A DNA stretch of 64,000 bases from Neotamlana nanhaiensis (GCF_000943555.1 NZ_JTDV01000005.1:310001-374000), one strand, 5' to 3'. Counted from the first letter of the stretch, positions 1 through 8,831 are shown. Made by a program: numbers and translations. Notes: a model not told the origin generated them from the sequence alone.

Positions 1-85
1 GTTTTAAATTATTTAAACGAAATCCAAAAACATCTATTAAATACAAATTTTACCGATTAAAAACCGTTTTGAAATAAATTTTTCT

Positions 86-93
86 TACATTTG
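86..93 (+). promoter_or_regulatory. Candidate Bacteroidota -7 promoter box
   Basis: TACATTTG matches the Bacteroidota -7 consensus TAnnTTTG and sits 29 nt before the ATG of the first gene, which predicts a leader of about 20 nt. No well-spaced -33 TTTG is visible (the nearest, at 68-71, is too close), so this rests on the -7 box alone. Confidence 0.4.
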
Positions 94-122
94 CTGATAT
101 TCAACGTTTTATACACTAAACT

Positions 123-1904
123 ATGTATTATAAAGCCCCTCTTTTATTACTATTTATGTGCAGTTTGGGTTTTTCTCAGCTGTCCGTAAGGAACAATGCT
201 TATGTTTATGTAAGCGACGAAATTGTTTTTGTTGAAGACGACATTAACCTAAATGAAGCCGCGAGTACCATTTACCTTCGTGATGAAGGACAAGTTATTC
301 AAGGTACTGGAACCACTGGAAATTCTGGTGTAGGCGAACTAAGTGTTTATCAAGATGGAAATGTGGGGGCGTACGAATATAACTATTGGTGTTCTCCCGT
401 AGGAAGCAAAACCAGCAACAACACCAACAATCCTTTTGGTGTTACTTTTCTAAATGATATAGTAGATGTAACCAACTCTAATCCTGCTTCGGTAGTGCAT
501 TTACCTGGTTATAATGGTACTGCAAATCCCTTACAAATAGAGTTATACTGGATTTGGAAATTCGTTGCTTCTGACGAATATTCAGATTGGGTTCATGTAA
601 CTGATGGCACATCTATAAACCCAGGTGAAGGCTTTACCATGAAAGGAACAGCTGGAACTAGTACAAATAACTCTGGAGACAATCAAAATTATGATTTTAG
701 AGGAAAACCAAATACTGGTGATATTGCCGTAAGCGTGCTTGCTAACCAATTTACCTTAGTAGGCAACCCTTACCCTTCTGCAATGGATGCTTTTGAATAC
801 ATTCATGATGCAAACAACCAAGCAACAATAACAGGAACACTTTACTATTGGGAGCAAAACCCTGCAGTAAACTCACATAATATTAACCAATACGACGGCG
901 GTTACGCATCTTACACTATTGATGCTACAGGAACTGTTGAAACTTATACCCCTGCTACTTTTAGAACTTATGATGGCGAAGGTAATATTAATGGCACTAG
1001 TGGCACCGCACCAACCGGAAAAACTCCAAGAAGATACATACCTGTTGGACAAGGATTTATGGTTGAAGGTACCGCTACAGGTGATGTAATTGCTAAAAAC
1101 AGTCATCGTGTTTTTGAAAAAGAATCATCATCTGATAGTGAATTTTTTAAAACAACGAGCGGTAAAGACGCTAAAACGTCTCAAGATGAATATCATACTA
1201 TCCCTGAAGATTTTAAACGTTTTAGATTAAATATTGATTTTAACGATAACTACACAAGACAAATTGTTGAAACAATGCATCCAACAGCTACTTTTGGGTT
1301 TGATTATGGTTTAGAGTCAGCAATTAATCAAAGTGATATTCTTAACTCCGATGCCTATTGGTTTCCTGAGGCTAAACCTTTTCTTGCCGAAGCGCTACCT
1401 TATGATGAAACAATGCGTATTCCTTTAGTTATTAAAGTACAAAACAATATGCCTATTCGTGTTAGAATATCAGACATACAACATTTTAACGAATCGCAAC
1501 CTATTTATTTACACGATAAAACCAATAACACTTATTATAACTTAAGAACGCAAAGTTTTGAAACAAACCTAGAAAAAGGAACTTACAACGACCGCTTCGA
1601 AATTACTTTCATAAACAACAATACTTTAGCTTTAGATGTAGATGTTATTTTTAATGATTTTAAAATTTTCCAAAACAACATTACTGCAGAATTAAAATTA
1701 GTAAACCCAAACAACCTAACTATAAAAAGTTTAACTGTTTACGATGTAACTGGAAAACAAATTATTATAAACAATTTAAACTCAAATAATTCCGAAGTAA
1801 GTCAATCTACAAAACACTTAAGTGATGGCGTTTATATTGCCCAAGTAGAAACTGAAAACCAGCAAAATATCACCAAAAAAATAATTGTAAAGCAAAACAA
1901 TTAA
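123..1904 (+). CDS. T9SS type A sorting domain-containing surface protein
   Basis: This 593-residue exported protein starts with a Sec signal peptide (hydrophobic residues about 6-18, ending FSQ). Its C-terminal 75 residues form a type A T9SS sorting domain: the pattern VYDVTGKQI, then LSDGVYIAQVET, then KKIIVKQ is the usual beta-sandwich tail of these proteins. The middle is rich in Thr, Asn, Gly and Tyr, as expected of an extracellular protein, and contains the phrases NPYPSAMDAFEYI and IPVGQGFMVEGTA, which recur in large flavobacterial T9SS cargo. No enzymatic domain is recognisable. By family knowledge it is exported by Sec, crosses the outer membrane through T9SS, and is released or anchored at the cell surface. 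The function is unknown; adhesion is only a guess. Confidence 0.85.
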   Translation: MYYKAPLLLLFMCSLGFSQLSVRNNAYVYVSDEIVFVEDDINLNEAASTIYLRDEGQVIQGTGTTGNSGVGELSVYQDGNVGAYEYNYWCSPVGSKTSNNTNNPFGVTFLNDIVDVTNSNPASVVHLPGYNGTANPLQIELYWIWKFVASDEYSDWVHVTDGTSINPGEGFTMKGTAGTSTNNSGDNQNYDFRGKPNTGDIAVSVLANQFTLVGNPYPSAMDAFEYIHDANNQATITGTLYYWEQNPAVNSHNINQYDGGYASYTIDATGTVETYTPATFRTYDGEGNINGTSGTAPTGKTPRRYIPVGQGFMVEGTATGDVIAKNSHRVFEKESSSDSEFFKTTSGKDAKTSQDEYHTIPEDFKRFRLNIDFNDNYTRQIVETMHPTATFGFDYGLESAINQSDILNSDAYWFPEAKPFLAEALPYDETMRIPLVIKVQNNMPIRVRISDIQHFNESQPIYLHDKTNNTYYNLRTQSFETNLEKGTYNDRFEITFINNNTLALDVDVIFNDFKIFQNNITAELKLVNPNNLTIKSLTVYDVTGKQIIINNLNSNNSEVSQSTKHLSDGVYIAQVETENQQNITKKIIVKQNN

Positions 1905-1965
1905 AGACGTCTAGGTATTTTCTTTAAATAGGTTTTTTATCTTTATCGTTTAAAAAATCATATTT

Positions 1966-2244
1966 ATGGAAAAATATATGATTCCGTGTTTAACCAAAAA
2001 GCTTTTCGGGATAGATTGTCTTGGTTGCGGTATTCAACGTGCTACCCTTTTAATTTTTAAGGGTGAGTTTGTTGAGGCTTTTTTTATGTATCCCGCTATT
2101 TACCCTTTAATATTTTTTATAGGTTTTCTTATTTTAAATAGTTTTACAATTATAAACTATAGCGAAAAAATAAAACTATTTTTAGCGGCTGTTACGCTTA
2201 TAACAGCTATTACTAACTATATATTTAAAATGTTTCTAATTTAA
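1966..2244 (+). CDS. DUF2752 domain-containing small membrane protein
   Basis: This 92-residue protein carries the DUF2752 signature near its N-terminus: a Cys-containing stretch with GCGIQRA at about residues 20-26. Two hydrophobic membrane segments follow (about 39-58 and 68-85). The conserved Cys pair is typical of the family, whose biochemical role is unknown. It lies 12 nt upstream of a CCC-motif membrane protein on the same strand, so the two are probably co-transcribed. The start is the first ATG after an AT-rich leader; a weak promoter-like TATCTTTA lies at 1938-1945. Confidence 0.8.
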   Translation: MEKYMIPCLTKKLFGIDCLGCGIQRATLLIFKGEFVEAFFMYPAIYPLIFFIGFLILNSFTIINYSEKIKLFLAAVTLITAITNYIFKMFLI

Positions 2245-2256
2245 TAAAATCAACTT

Positions 2257-2619
2257 ATGCAAAAACTAAACACAACACTCGTAATAATTTTATCCATTGT
2301 CGGCATAGTTTGTTGTTGCGTTTATGGCCTTGGTACCATTGCAGCAATTATAGCGATTATCGTGGCAAATAAAGAGCTTAAAAAGTTTAATGCAAACCCT
2401 GAAGATTACAGTAACGGTTCTGCTATGAAAAGCGCAAAAACATTCGCCATAATATCGTTGTGTTTATCACTTATTGGTCTGGCTTTCATTATTTGGATTG
2501 CAATTAACCCTTGTGCATTTTTCGATTGGTATTTAGGTTTAATTGAAGGTAACCCAAGTATTCCTGCCGAATCTTTAGAACAAATTTACGAAGCCGCCGA
2601 AAAAGCTGGATGTAGATAA
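2257..2619 (+). CDS. CCC-motif membrane protein
   Basis: This is a 120-residue protein with two membrane segments (about 8-36 and 62-84). A run of three cysteines lies inside the first helix (GIVCCCVYGLG, about residues 16-26), which gives the family its name. A polar stretch with KELKKFNANPEDY lies between the helices. Small CCC-motif proteins are often found beside DUF2752 genes in Flavobacteriaceae, as here. No function is known; the cysteine cluster could be a lipidation or metal site, but nothing here tests that. The gene ends just before a large inverted repeat. Confidence 0.75.
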   Translation: MQKLNTTLVIILSIVGIVCCCVYGLGTIAAIIAIIVANKELKKFNANPEDYSNGSAMKSAKTFAIISLCLSLIGLAFIIWIAINPCAFFDWYLGLIEGNPSIPAESLEQIYEAAEKAGCR

Positions 2620-2631
2620 TTTAAATTATAC

Positions 2632-2780
2632 ATAAAACAAAAAGACTGTTTTAAAGGTTTTTCAAATCTGTCATCCTGAACTTGTTTCAGGATCTATTAA
2701 CAAGATTTATGCGTAGTTCTTAAAATCTTAAATAAATTCAGATTGACAAAACTCAACCTTCAAAACAGTCTTTTGTTTAT
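2632..2780. repeat. Nested inverted-repeat element between convergent genes
   Basis: An outer inverted repeat (about 2632-2658 with 2756-2780, centred on AAGACTGTTTT and AAAACAGTCTT) encloses an inner, weaker inverted repeat built from TGTCATCCTGAACTTG and AAATTCAGATTGACA. A second element of the same design lies at 7223-7339. The outer arms could act as a two-way transcription terminator for the CCC-motif gene and rocD, which converge here. The inner core resembles short extragenic repeats that I recall as common in Flavobacteriaceae genomes. Confidence 0.65.
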
Positions 2781-2796
2781 AAAAACCTACCGCTAC

Positions 2797-4038
2797 TTAC
2801 TCAAAACTCTTCAATGTTTTCACAATTATAGCCACACACTCGCGCAGTTGCGTTTCGTTCATAATTAATGGTGGCGCAAACCTAATAATATTACCATGCG
2901 TAGGTTTCGCTAGTAAACCATTATCTCGTAACGCTAAACAAATATTCCAAGCGGTATCGCTATCTTCATCATCATTTATTACAATCGCGTTAAGCAAACC
3001 TTTACCGCGCACTAAGTTAACGATAGTAGTGGTTTCAATGTATTTGTTTAATTCACTACGAAACAAATTACCTAAAACTTCAGCATTTTTGGCTAAGTTT
3101 TCTTCTTTAACCACTTCAAGAGCCGCAACAGCAACGGCAGCAGCTACAGGATTTCCACCAAACGTACTACCATGATTCCCAGGTTTAATTACATTCATCA
3201 CCGCATTGTTTGCCAATACGGCCGACACAGGATACACACCGCCACTTATCGCCTTTCCTAAAATTAAAACATCTGGCGTAACATCTTCATGGTTAACCGC
3301 CAACAGTTTACCAGTTCTGGCAATACCCGTTTGCACTTCATCTGCAATAAAAAGCACATTATATTTTTCACAAATGGCTTTTGCTTTAGCCAAATAACCT
3401 TTGGTTGGCACATAAACGCCTGCTTCACCCTGTATTGGTTCTACTAAAAATCCAGCCACATTTGGGTTATTTTTTAATGCTTCTTCAAGCGCTTCTAAAT
3501 CGTCGTAATCTATCTTTATAAAACCGTTGGTGTAAGGTCCAAAATTCTTACGTGCCACAGGATCGTTACTAAACGAAATAATGGTTGTGGTACGCCCATG
3601 AAAATTGTTTTTACACACTACAATTTCAGCCTCATTTTCATCAATCCCTTTTACTTCGTAAGCCCATTTTCTACAAATTTTCAACGCCGTCTCAACCGCT
3701 TCGGCACCCGTATTCATAGGTAACAACTTATCAAAACCAAAAAACTCACAAGCAAATTTCTCGTACTTCCCTAACATATCGTTATAAAACGCACGCGAGG
3801 TTAAAGTCAACTTTTGCGCTTGCGCTACCATAGCACCCACAATTTTTGGGTGACAATGCCCTTGGTTTACTGCCGAATACGCCGATAAAAAATCGTAATA
3901 CCGCTTCCCTTCTACATCCCAAACATACACACCTTCGCCCTTTGTTAAAACCACTGGCAACGGGTGGTAATTATGCGCGCCATACGCGTTCTCTAAATCT
4001 ATCGCTTGTTGCGACGTTAATTGCTCTAAAACAGCCAT
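2797..4038 (-). CDS. rocD: Ornithine--oxo-acid transaminase (ornithine aminotransferase)
   Basis: This PLP enzyme moves the delta-amino group of ornithine to 2-oxoglutarate, giving glutamate semialdehyde and glutamate; it links arginine and proline metabolism in the cytosol. Diagnostic class-III aminotransferase features are [10 protein letters not shown] near the N-terminus, [11 protein letters not shown] for cofactor phosphate binding, the ADEVQTG motif, and the Schiff-base lysine in [10 protein letters not shown] (K262 from the start used here). An upstream in-frame extension of 22 residues exists (to 4104), but it lacks similarity to the family and crosses a perfect palindrome at 4053-4069. 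I therefore chose the ATG giving MAVLEQL, for 413 residues, the usual length. It is monocistronic and divergent from rlmD. Confidence 0.93.
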   Translation of the reverse strand: MAVLEQLTSQQAIDLENAYGAHNYHPLPVVLTKGEGVYVWDVEGKRYYDFLSAYSAVNQGHCHPKIVGAMVAQAQKLTLTSRAFYNDMLGKYEKFACEFFGFDKLLPMNTGAEAVETALKICRKWAYEVKGIDENEAEIVVCKNNFHGRTTTIISFSNDPVARKNFGPYTNGFIKIDYDDLEALEEALKNNPNVAGFLVEPIQGEAGVYVPTKGYLAKAKAICEKYNVLFIADEVQTGIARTGKLLAVNHEDVTPDVLILGKAISGGVYPVSAVLANNAVMNVIKPGNHGSTFGGNPVAAAVAVAALEVVKEENLAKNAEVLGNLFRSELNKYIETTTIVNLVRGKGLLNAIVINDDEDSDTAWNICLALRDNGLLAKPTHGNIIRFAPPLIMNETQLRECVAIIVKTLKSFE

Positions 4039-4052
4039 CTTAATTGAATTTA

Positions 4053-4069
4053 AATTGATATTATCAATT
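4053..4069. promoter_or_regulatory. Perfect 17-bp palindrome next to the rocD start
   Basis: AATTGATA, a central T, then TATCAATT form a perfect 8+1+8 palindrome ending 15 bp from the rocD start codon on the minus strand. The position would suit a repressor operator or a hairpin in the mRNA leader. No regulator is known from this window, and AT-rich palindromes can occur by chance. Confidence 0.35.
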
Positions 4070-4432
4070 CCTACTGTACCTTTATTCTTCCGGATTCCCG
4101 ACAAGTTTCGGGACGAAAAAGCAGCGTGGGAGAGAAATCATCCCTGGATAGACACGCAATTTAATAAATATTCATATTTTTTTGGGTGCAACCCTATTAT
4201 TTTTTCAGCAAATAATAGCGTCAGGCTTTACACTATATCTTTTTTGTGTTGGGGTTTCGCTCTCAAAATCAACTTCATAGTGACACTAAAAACAATGCTT
4301 CAATCAAAATTAAGGTTCACAAAAAAGGATGCCGTTTCAATCCTTTGCACGGGTGTAAACGTAAAAGCATCATAATCTCGTTTATCCTTCAAAATTCATA
4401 AATTAAAAATTAAAAATAGACGTTGCTTTCAT
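4070..4432. other. Structured non-coding interval between rocD and rlmD
   Basis: No convincing gene lies in this gap of about 400 bp. It holds several paired segments: TCCCGA and TCGGGA (about 4091-4115, loop of 6), and a longer-range pair ATCTTTTTTGTG (4237-4248) with CACAAAAAAGGAT (4318-4330). The phrase around AAAGGATGCCGTTTCAATCC resembles an intergenic element that I remember from other flavobacterial genomes, but I cannot name it. An open frame starting at 4055 has no family resemblance and is treated as chance. Confidence 0.45.
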
Positions 4433-4440
4433 TACTTTTG
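4433..4440 (+). promoter_or_regulatory. -7 promoter box directly before the rlmD start
   Basis: TACTTTTG matches TAnnTTTG and ends only 4 nt before the rlmD ATG. If it is used, transcription would begin at or within a few bases of the start codon, giving a leaderless or nearly leaderless mRNA. No good -33 TTTG is seen at the usual spacing. Confidence 0.5.
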
Positions 4441-4444
4441 CAGC

Positions 4445-5896
4445 ATGCCGAAAAGAGAACGAAATAAATTTGTAAAACGCGGACAAGTCATCGAAATTCT
4501 AATCGAAGATTACGCCTTTGGAGGTAAAGGTATTGGCCGTATTAAAAACGAACATGGCGAATTTGTAGTATTTGTGCCTAACACGCTACCAGGACAATTG
4601 GTAAAAGCGCAGGTAAAAAAATCGAGTAAAAAATACGCCGAATGTAAACTGTTTGAGGTTTTAAAACCTTCAGAAGACGAAATTGATAGTCCGTACCAAG
4701 AAATTCCTGGTGCGCCTTACATAAAATTACCCATCGAAAAACAACACGAGTACAAAAAACAAAGTACCTTAGAGTTGTTTAAACGCATTGGAAAAGTTAG
4801 AGATATTGAAGATAAATTCGATGCCTTTGTAAACTCACCAAATACATTTCATTACCGTAATAAAATGGAATATGGCTTTTCTGCCATTGGTTACAACCAC
4901 GAGTTAAAAACCGATGTCGATGAGTTTACTTTGGGCTTTAAAAAACGAGGTACTTGGTGGTGTGGCGATAACCTAAATAACGATTCAGGTTTATTTGATG
5001 CCGATGTAGAAAACAACCTTAAAAATATTCGTTCCTATTGTGAAAATACAGGTTTAGCGCCTTGGCATGCACCACGTAAAGAAGGTTTCTTTAGGTATTT
5101 TGTGGTTCGTAAATCTTACAAAACCAATAAGCTACTTTTTAATTTGGTTACCACATCTTACGATTTACCAAAATTCAACCTTAATAAATTTGCCGAATAC
5201 CTAACCGAATTATTTGGCGACCGTGTTGCAGGGTTTCTACATACCATAAACGACGAAATTGGAGACCGCACCATTGCTACTACGGGAAGCATCGAGCTTA
5301 TTTACGGTGAAGATAAAATAGTTGAAGAATTGTTAGGGCTTAACTTCGAAATTAGCATGAAAAGCTTTTTTCAAACCAACCCTAAAAGTGCCGAAAAACT
5401 ATACGCCAAAGTCGTGGAATATGCTCTTGAAAAACAAGAAGCCGTTGATAACTCGGTGGTGTTAGATTTATTTTGCGGTACAGGTACCATTGGGCAAATT
5501 ATTGCCAACAAAGCGAATAACACTAAAATAGTTGGTGTAGATATTGTAGCTTCAGCCATTGAAGACGCTAAAGAAAACGCCAAACGCAATAACATTGAAG
5601 GTCTAAAATTTTATGCTGCCGATGTTGGTAAATTCCTTACCGAACATCCAGAGTATAAAAACAAAATTCAAACCATAGTTTTAGATCCTGCCCGTGCTGG
5701 TATTGCACCTAAAACCTTAAATAAAATAATAAACCTAAATGCAGAACGTTTGGTTTATGTATCTTGTAATCCTGCGACGCAAGCACGAGATACCGAACAA
5801 CTCATGCAAGCAGGTTATCAATTAAAAAAAATAAGCTTAGTAGACCAGTTTCCGCATACAGCGCATATAGAAACTGTAGTTTTATTCGAGAAATAA
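4445..5896 (+). CDS. rlmD: 23S rRNA (uracil-C5)-methyltransferase, RlmD/TrmA family
   Basis: This 483-residue SAM-dependent methyltransferase places a methyl group on C5 of a uridine in 23S rRNA (U1939 in E. coli numbering, by family). An N-terminal TRAM domain (about 1-70, with YAFGGKGIGR) binds RNA. The C-terminal Rossmann domain shows VVLDLFCGTGTIGQ for SAM binding, VLDPARAG, and the catalytic cysteine in VYVSCNPATQARD (C441). Unlike E. coli RlmD, the stretch after the TRAM domain (SPYQEIPGAPYIKLP) has no cysteine cluster, so a 4Fe-4S centre is not expected. The gene is first in an operon with DUF6452 and DUF6048 genes, which follow after 1 nt and with an overlap. RlmC or RlmCD specificity cannot be excluded. 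Confidence 0.88.
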   Translation: MPKRERNKFVKRGQVIEILIEDYAFGGKGIGRIKNEHGEFVVFVPNTLPGQLVKAQVKKSSKKYAECKLFEVLKPSEDEIDSPYQEIPGAPYIKLPIEKQHEYKKQSTLELFKRIGKVRDIEDKFDAFVNSPNTFHYRNKMEYGFSAIGYNHELKTDVDEFTLGFKKRGTWWCGDNLNNDSGLFDADVENNLKNIRSYCENTGLAPWHAPRKEGFFRYFVVRKSYKTNKLLFNLVTTSYDLPKFNLNKFAEYLTELFGDRVAGFLHTINDEIGDRTIATTGSIELIYGEDKIVEELLGLNFEISMKSFFQTNPKSAEKLYAKVVEYALEKQEAVDNSVVLDLFCGTGTIGQIIANKANNTKIVGVDIVASAIEDAKENAKRNNIEGLKFYAADVGKFLTEHPEYKNKIQTIVLDPARAGIAPKTLNKIINLNAERLVYVSCNPATQARDTEQLMQAGYQLKKISLVDQFPHTAHIETVVLFEK

Positions 5897-5897
5897 T

Positions 5898-6431
5898 ATG
5901 AGAAAAACTGTAATTTTATTACTCTTTCTAGTCATTTCCTCAATTAGTTGTGAAAAAGATGATATTTGTGGTAGTGCCGATGCTACCACGCCGCGATTAA
6001 TAATAGATTTATACAATGCAGAAAGCCCCGAAAACAAAAAAAATGCTAACGATTTAATTGTTAGTGGTATTGATAATGATTTTGCACTTTCTGGTTATTT
6101 TGTAAACGATGTAAACCAACTGGTTTTACCACTTCGCACCGACACCAACATAACGCAATACGAATTAATGTTAGATGCAACACTAAACGATAATGACACT
6201 CCAGATGATGCTACCGACGACTATTACGAAGGCAACATCGACACTATTACCGTTAATTATGTGCCTGTTGAAGTTTATGTATCACGTGCATGTGGTTATA
6301 AAACTATTTATACCGAAGTTACATTAACTATTGAAGATGACGACGATAACTGGCTGCTTTCCAGACAACCATTAACCGATAACCAATCTGTAGAGAACGA
6401 AGATGAAACACACTTTAATATTACGCATTAG
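5898..6431 (+). CDS. DUF6452 family lipoprotein
   Basis: This 177-residue protein has a lipoprotein signal peptide with a lipobox ending at C18 (SSISC). The residues after the cysteine, EKDD, resemble the acidic lipoprotein export signal described in Flavobacteriia for moving lipoproteins to the cell surface. The rest is Asp/Thr-rich beta-type sequence with a C-terminal pair of cysteines (one near CGYKT). The layout matches DUF6452, a family of unknown function that in Flavobacteriaceae travels with DUF6048. The start is 1 nt after the rlmD stop, and the end overlaps the next gene by 29 nt, so translation is probably coupled. Confidence 0.75.
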   Translation: MRKTVILLLFLVISSISCEKDDICGSADATTPRLIIDLYNAESPENKKNANDLIVSGIDNDFALSGYFVNDVNQLVLPLRTDTNITQYELMLDATLNDNDTPDDATDDYYEGNIDTITVNYVPVEVYVSRACGYKTIYTEVTLTIEDDDDNWLLSRQPLTDNQSVENEDETHFNITH

Positions 6432-7182
6432 TATTTTTTGGTTATTGTGTTTTGGTTTTTCTGCAACTGCCCAAAACGACACGATTGCCAAACCGAAACG
6501 AAACAAGAAACCAAAAATTGAAGCAAAACAAGACAGCATTCCTTCAAAAATTGAATCTGATTCTACGGCTGTTCAATTAAAATATGGCTTACGTGTTGGT
6601 GCAAATATTGGTAAACTAGCTCAATCTTTTTTAGATGAGGATTTTAGTGGTTTCGAAATTATGGCCGATTACCGTATTAAAGAAGATTTATATATCGCTG
6701 GAGAACTTGGTTTTGATGATAAAAATACCATTACAGATTACCTCGATGTTACAAGTAAAGGATCTTATATAAAAGCAGGAATAGACCTAAACGTTTACCA
6801 AAACTGGCTCGATATGGACAACATGGTTTATTTTGGATTTCGAGTTGGCGGCAGCACTTTTAGCCAAACAACCAATAGTTTTACGGTTTACACTACAAAT
6901 CAATATTGGGCGCCTCAGTACACTTCAACCGACGCCGTTGAAATTAGTGGGTTAACCGCGTTTTGGGCCGAAATTATGCTTGGTTTTAAAGTGGAGCTTT
7001 TAACTAACCTATATTTAGGAGCTAACGTGCAACTCAAGTTTTTAGCTAGCGAATCGAGTATTAACAATTTTGAAGTGCTTTACATACCTGGTTACGGTAA
7101 AACCTACGATAGCGGTATTATTGGCGCAGGATATAGCTATTTTTTATCTTATCGAATTCCTTTGTATAAAAAGAATAAATAG
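6403..7182 (+). CDS. DUF6048 family outer-membrane-type protein
   Basis: This is a 259-residue exported protein with a Sec signal peptide ending SATAQ. A Lys/Pro-rich linker (about 25-50) follows, then a domain with alternating aromatic and polar residues (YGLRVGANIGK, YIAGELGFD, YFGFRVGGS, YSYFLSYRIPLYK) that reads as a small beta-barrel. This fits DUF6048. By inference it is an outer-membrane barrel working with the DUF6452 lipoprotein encoded just upstream, whose end it overlaps. The function is unknown. The operon ends at an inverted-repeat element and a strong terminator. Confidence 0.75.
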   Translation: MKHTLILRISIFWLLCFGFSATAQNDTIAKPKRNKKPKIEAKQDSIPSKIESDSTAVQLKYGLRVGANIGKLAQSFLDEDFSGFEIMADYRIKEDLYIAGELGFDDKNTITDYLDVTSKGSYIKAGIDLNVYQNWLDMDNMVYFGFRVGGSTFSQTTNSFTVYTTNQYWAPQYTSTDAVEISGLTAFWAEIMLGFKVELLTNLYLGANVQLKFLASESSINNFEVLYIPGYGKTYDSGIIGAGYSYFLSYRIPLYKKNK

Positions 7183-7222
7183 AAAATCTATCTCTACACA
7201 CAGAGACAACAACCTTAAAAAG

Positions 7223-7339
7223 GTCTAAAAAGTTATATTGTTGTCAATCTGAACTTGTTTCAGATTCTAATGCATCAGAAAACCAATCATTTGAGATTCT
7301 GAAATAAATTCAGAATGACAGATTTCACACTTTTTAGAC
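7223..7339. repeat. Second nested inverted-repeat element between convergent genes
   Basis: Outer arms GTCTAAAAAGT (7223-7233) and ACTTTTTAGAC (7329-7339) are perfectly complementary. The inner part repeats the same core as the element at 2632-2780: TGTCAATCTGAACTTGTTTC, then CTGAAATAAATTCAG and AATGACA. As in the first copy, it lies between converging genes (DUF6048 and glyA). Confidence 0.65.
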
Positions 7340-7350
7340 TTCTAAATAAA

Positions 7351-7374
7351 AAATCCTGCCGTAAAGCAGGATTT
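7351..7374. terminator. Bidirectional intrinsic terminator
   Basis: AAATCCTGC (7351-7359) pairs with GCAGGATTT (7366-7374) across a 6-nt loop. A T-run follows on the plus strand and an A-run precedes it, so it can terminate both the rlmD operon and glyA, whose stop is 26 bp away. Confidence 0.85.
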
Positions 7375-7399
7375 TTTTTAGTCTATATTTTACTTCAAT

Positions 7400-8671
7400 T
7401 TAAACAAACAAAGGTTTGTCTTTCATCATAGCATTAACTTTAGCTTTTACAGCTTCTAAAGTCGCTTCATCTTCAAAGTTTGTAATTACTTCGTCAATTA
7501 AATCAACAATAGCAACCATATCAGTTTCTTTTAAACCTCTAGTTGTTATCGCTGCTGCACCCAAACGAATACCAGAAGTTACAAATGGTGATTTATCATC
7601 AAATGGCACCATGTTTTTGTTTACAGTAATATCTGCTTTTACTAAAGCTTGTTCGGCATCTTTACCAGATACATCTTTATTACGTAAATCAATCAACATA
7701 CAATGGTTGTCTGTTCCTCCTGAAATTATCTTGTAATCTTTAGCAACTAGAGCATCAGCCATAGCACTTGCATTTTTCTTAACTTGTAACTGGTAATGTA
7801 AAAAATCCTCGGTTAAAGCTTCACCAAAAGCAATAGCTTTAGCAGCAATAATGTGCTCTAACGGGCCACCTTGATTTCCTGGGAATACCGCAGAATCTAA
7901 AAGTGACGACATCTTACGTAAGCTTCCGTTTTTTAAAGTGATACCAAATGGGTTATCAAAATCTTTCCCCATCATAATCATACCACCTCGTGGTCCGCGT
8001 AAGGTTTTATGAGTTGTTGTAGTTACGATGTGACAATGTGGTAACGGATCGTTTAAAATACCTTTAGCAATCAAACCTGCTGGATGCGAAATATCGGCCA
8101 TTAAAATAGCACCAACGCTATCCGCAATAACTCTAAATCGCTCAAAATCGATATCACGAGAATACGCCGAAGCACCAGCAATAATTAATTTTGGTTGTTC
8201 TTTAGTAGCAATCTCTTGAATTTTATCGTAGTTTAAAACACCTGTTTCTTCTTCGACTCCATAAAAAACCGGATTGTATAATTTCCCAGAAAAGTTAACC
8301 GGCGATCCGTGAGTTAAATGCCCACCATGAGATAAATCGAAACCTAAAATTTTATCTCCTGGCTTTAAACATGCATGGTAAACCGCAGTGTTTGCTTGAC
8401 TTCCAGAGTGTGGTTGTACATTTACATATTCGGCACCGAACAAAGTTTTGGCTCTATCAATAGCTATTTGCTCCACTTCATCTACCACTTCACAACCACC
8501 ATAATAGCGTTTGCCTGGGTAACCCTCGGCATATTTATTAGTTAATACCGAACCAGCAGCTTCCATAACTTGTTCACTTACAAAATTCTCTGATGCGATA
8601 AGTTCTATACCATGAAGTTGGCGCTCTTTTTCGGCCTGTATAAGTTCAAAAATTTGTTCGTCGCGTTGCAT
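7400..8671 (-). CDS. glyA: Serine hydroxymethyltransferase
   Basis: GlyA converts serine and tetrahydrofolate to glycine and 5,10-methylene-tetrahydrofolate, the main source of one-carbon units. The 423-residue product is the normal length. Family landmarks in order are [10 protein letters not shown] near the N-terminus, [37 protein letters not shown], and the PLP lysine in [14 protein letters not shown] (K222). No interruption is seen. It stands alone on the minus strand, with a -7 box 29 nt upstream and a strong terminator downstream. Confidence 0.97.
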   Translation of the reverse strand: MQRDEQIFELIQAEKERQLHGIELIASENFVSEQVMEAAGSVLTNKYAEGYPGKRYYGGCEVVDEVEQIAIDRAKTLFGAEYVNVQPHSGSQANTAVYHACLKPGDKILGFDLSHGGHLTHGSPVNFSGKLYNPVFYGVEEETGVLNYDKIQEIATKEQPKLIIAGASAYSRDIDFERFRVIADSVGAILMADISHPAGLIAKGILNDPLPHCHIVTTTTHKTLRGPRGGMIMMGKDFDNPFGITLKNGSLRKMSSLLDSAVFPGNQGGPLEHIIAAKAIAFGEALTEDFLHYQLQVKKNASAMADALVAKDYKIISGGTDNHCMLIDLRNKDVSGKDAEQALVKADITVNKNMVPFDDKSPFVTSGIRLGAAAITTRGLKETDMVAIVDLIDEVITNFEDEATLEAVKAKVNAMMKDKPLFV

Positions 8672-8699
8672 AATGTTTAGTTTCTTTTTTATTGAAGTG

Positions 8700-8707
8700 C
8701 AAAAATA
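8700..8707 (-). promoter_or_regulatory. Candidate -7 promoter box for glyA
   Basis: Read on the minus strand this is TATTTTTG, a match to TAnnTTTG, ending 28 nt before the glyA ATG. No clear -33 element is visible at standard spacing. Confidence 0.4.
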
Positions 8708-8831
8708 GAAAATACATTACTTATAAAAGCTAAAAAACTCATATTTCACCCTAAGTTTTTAACCAATTTATTAACTTTTTGATATATTTTAATTTTTGGT
8801 AGATTTTAACAATTAAAATGAAAATTTTATG

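Noticed and set aside
4039-4104. Longer rocD start adding 22 residues
   Set aside because: The extra residues are not part of the family and run across the palindrome at 4053-4069; the ATG at 4038 gives the usual N-terminus.
4055-4375. Open frame of 106 codons in the rocD-rlmD gap
   Set aside because: It starts with TTG inside a palindrome, has no signal peptide, domain or plausible composition, and spans structured intergenic sequence.
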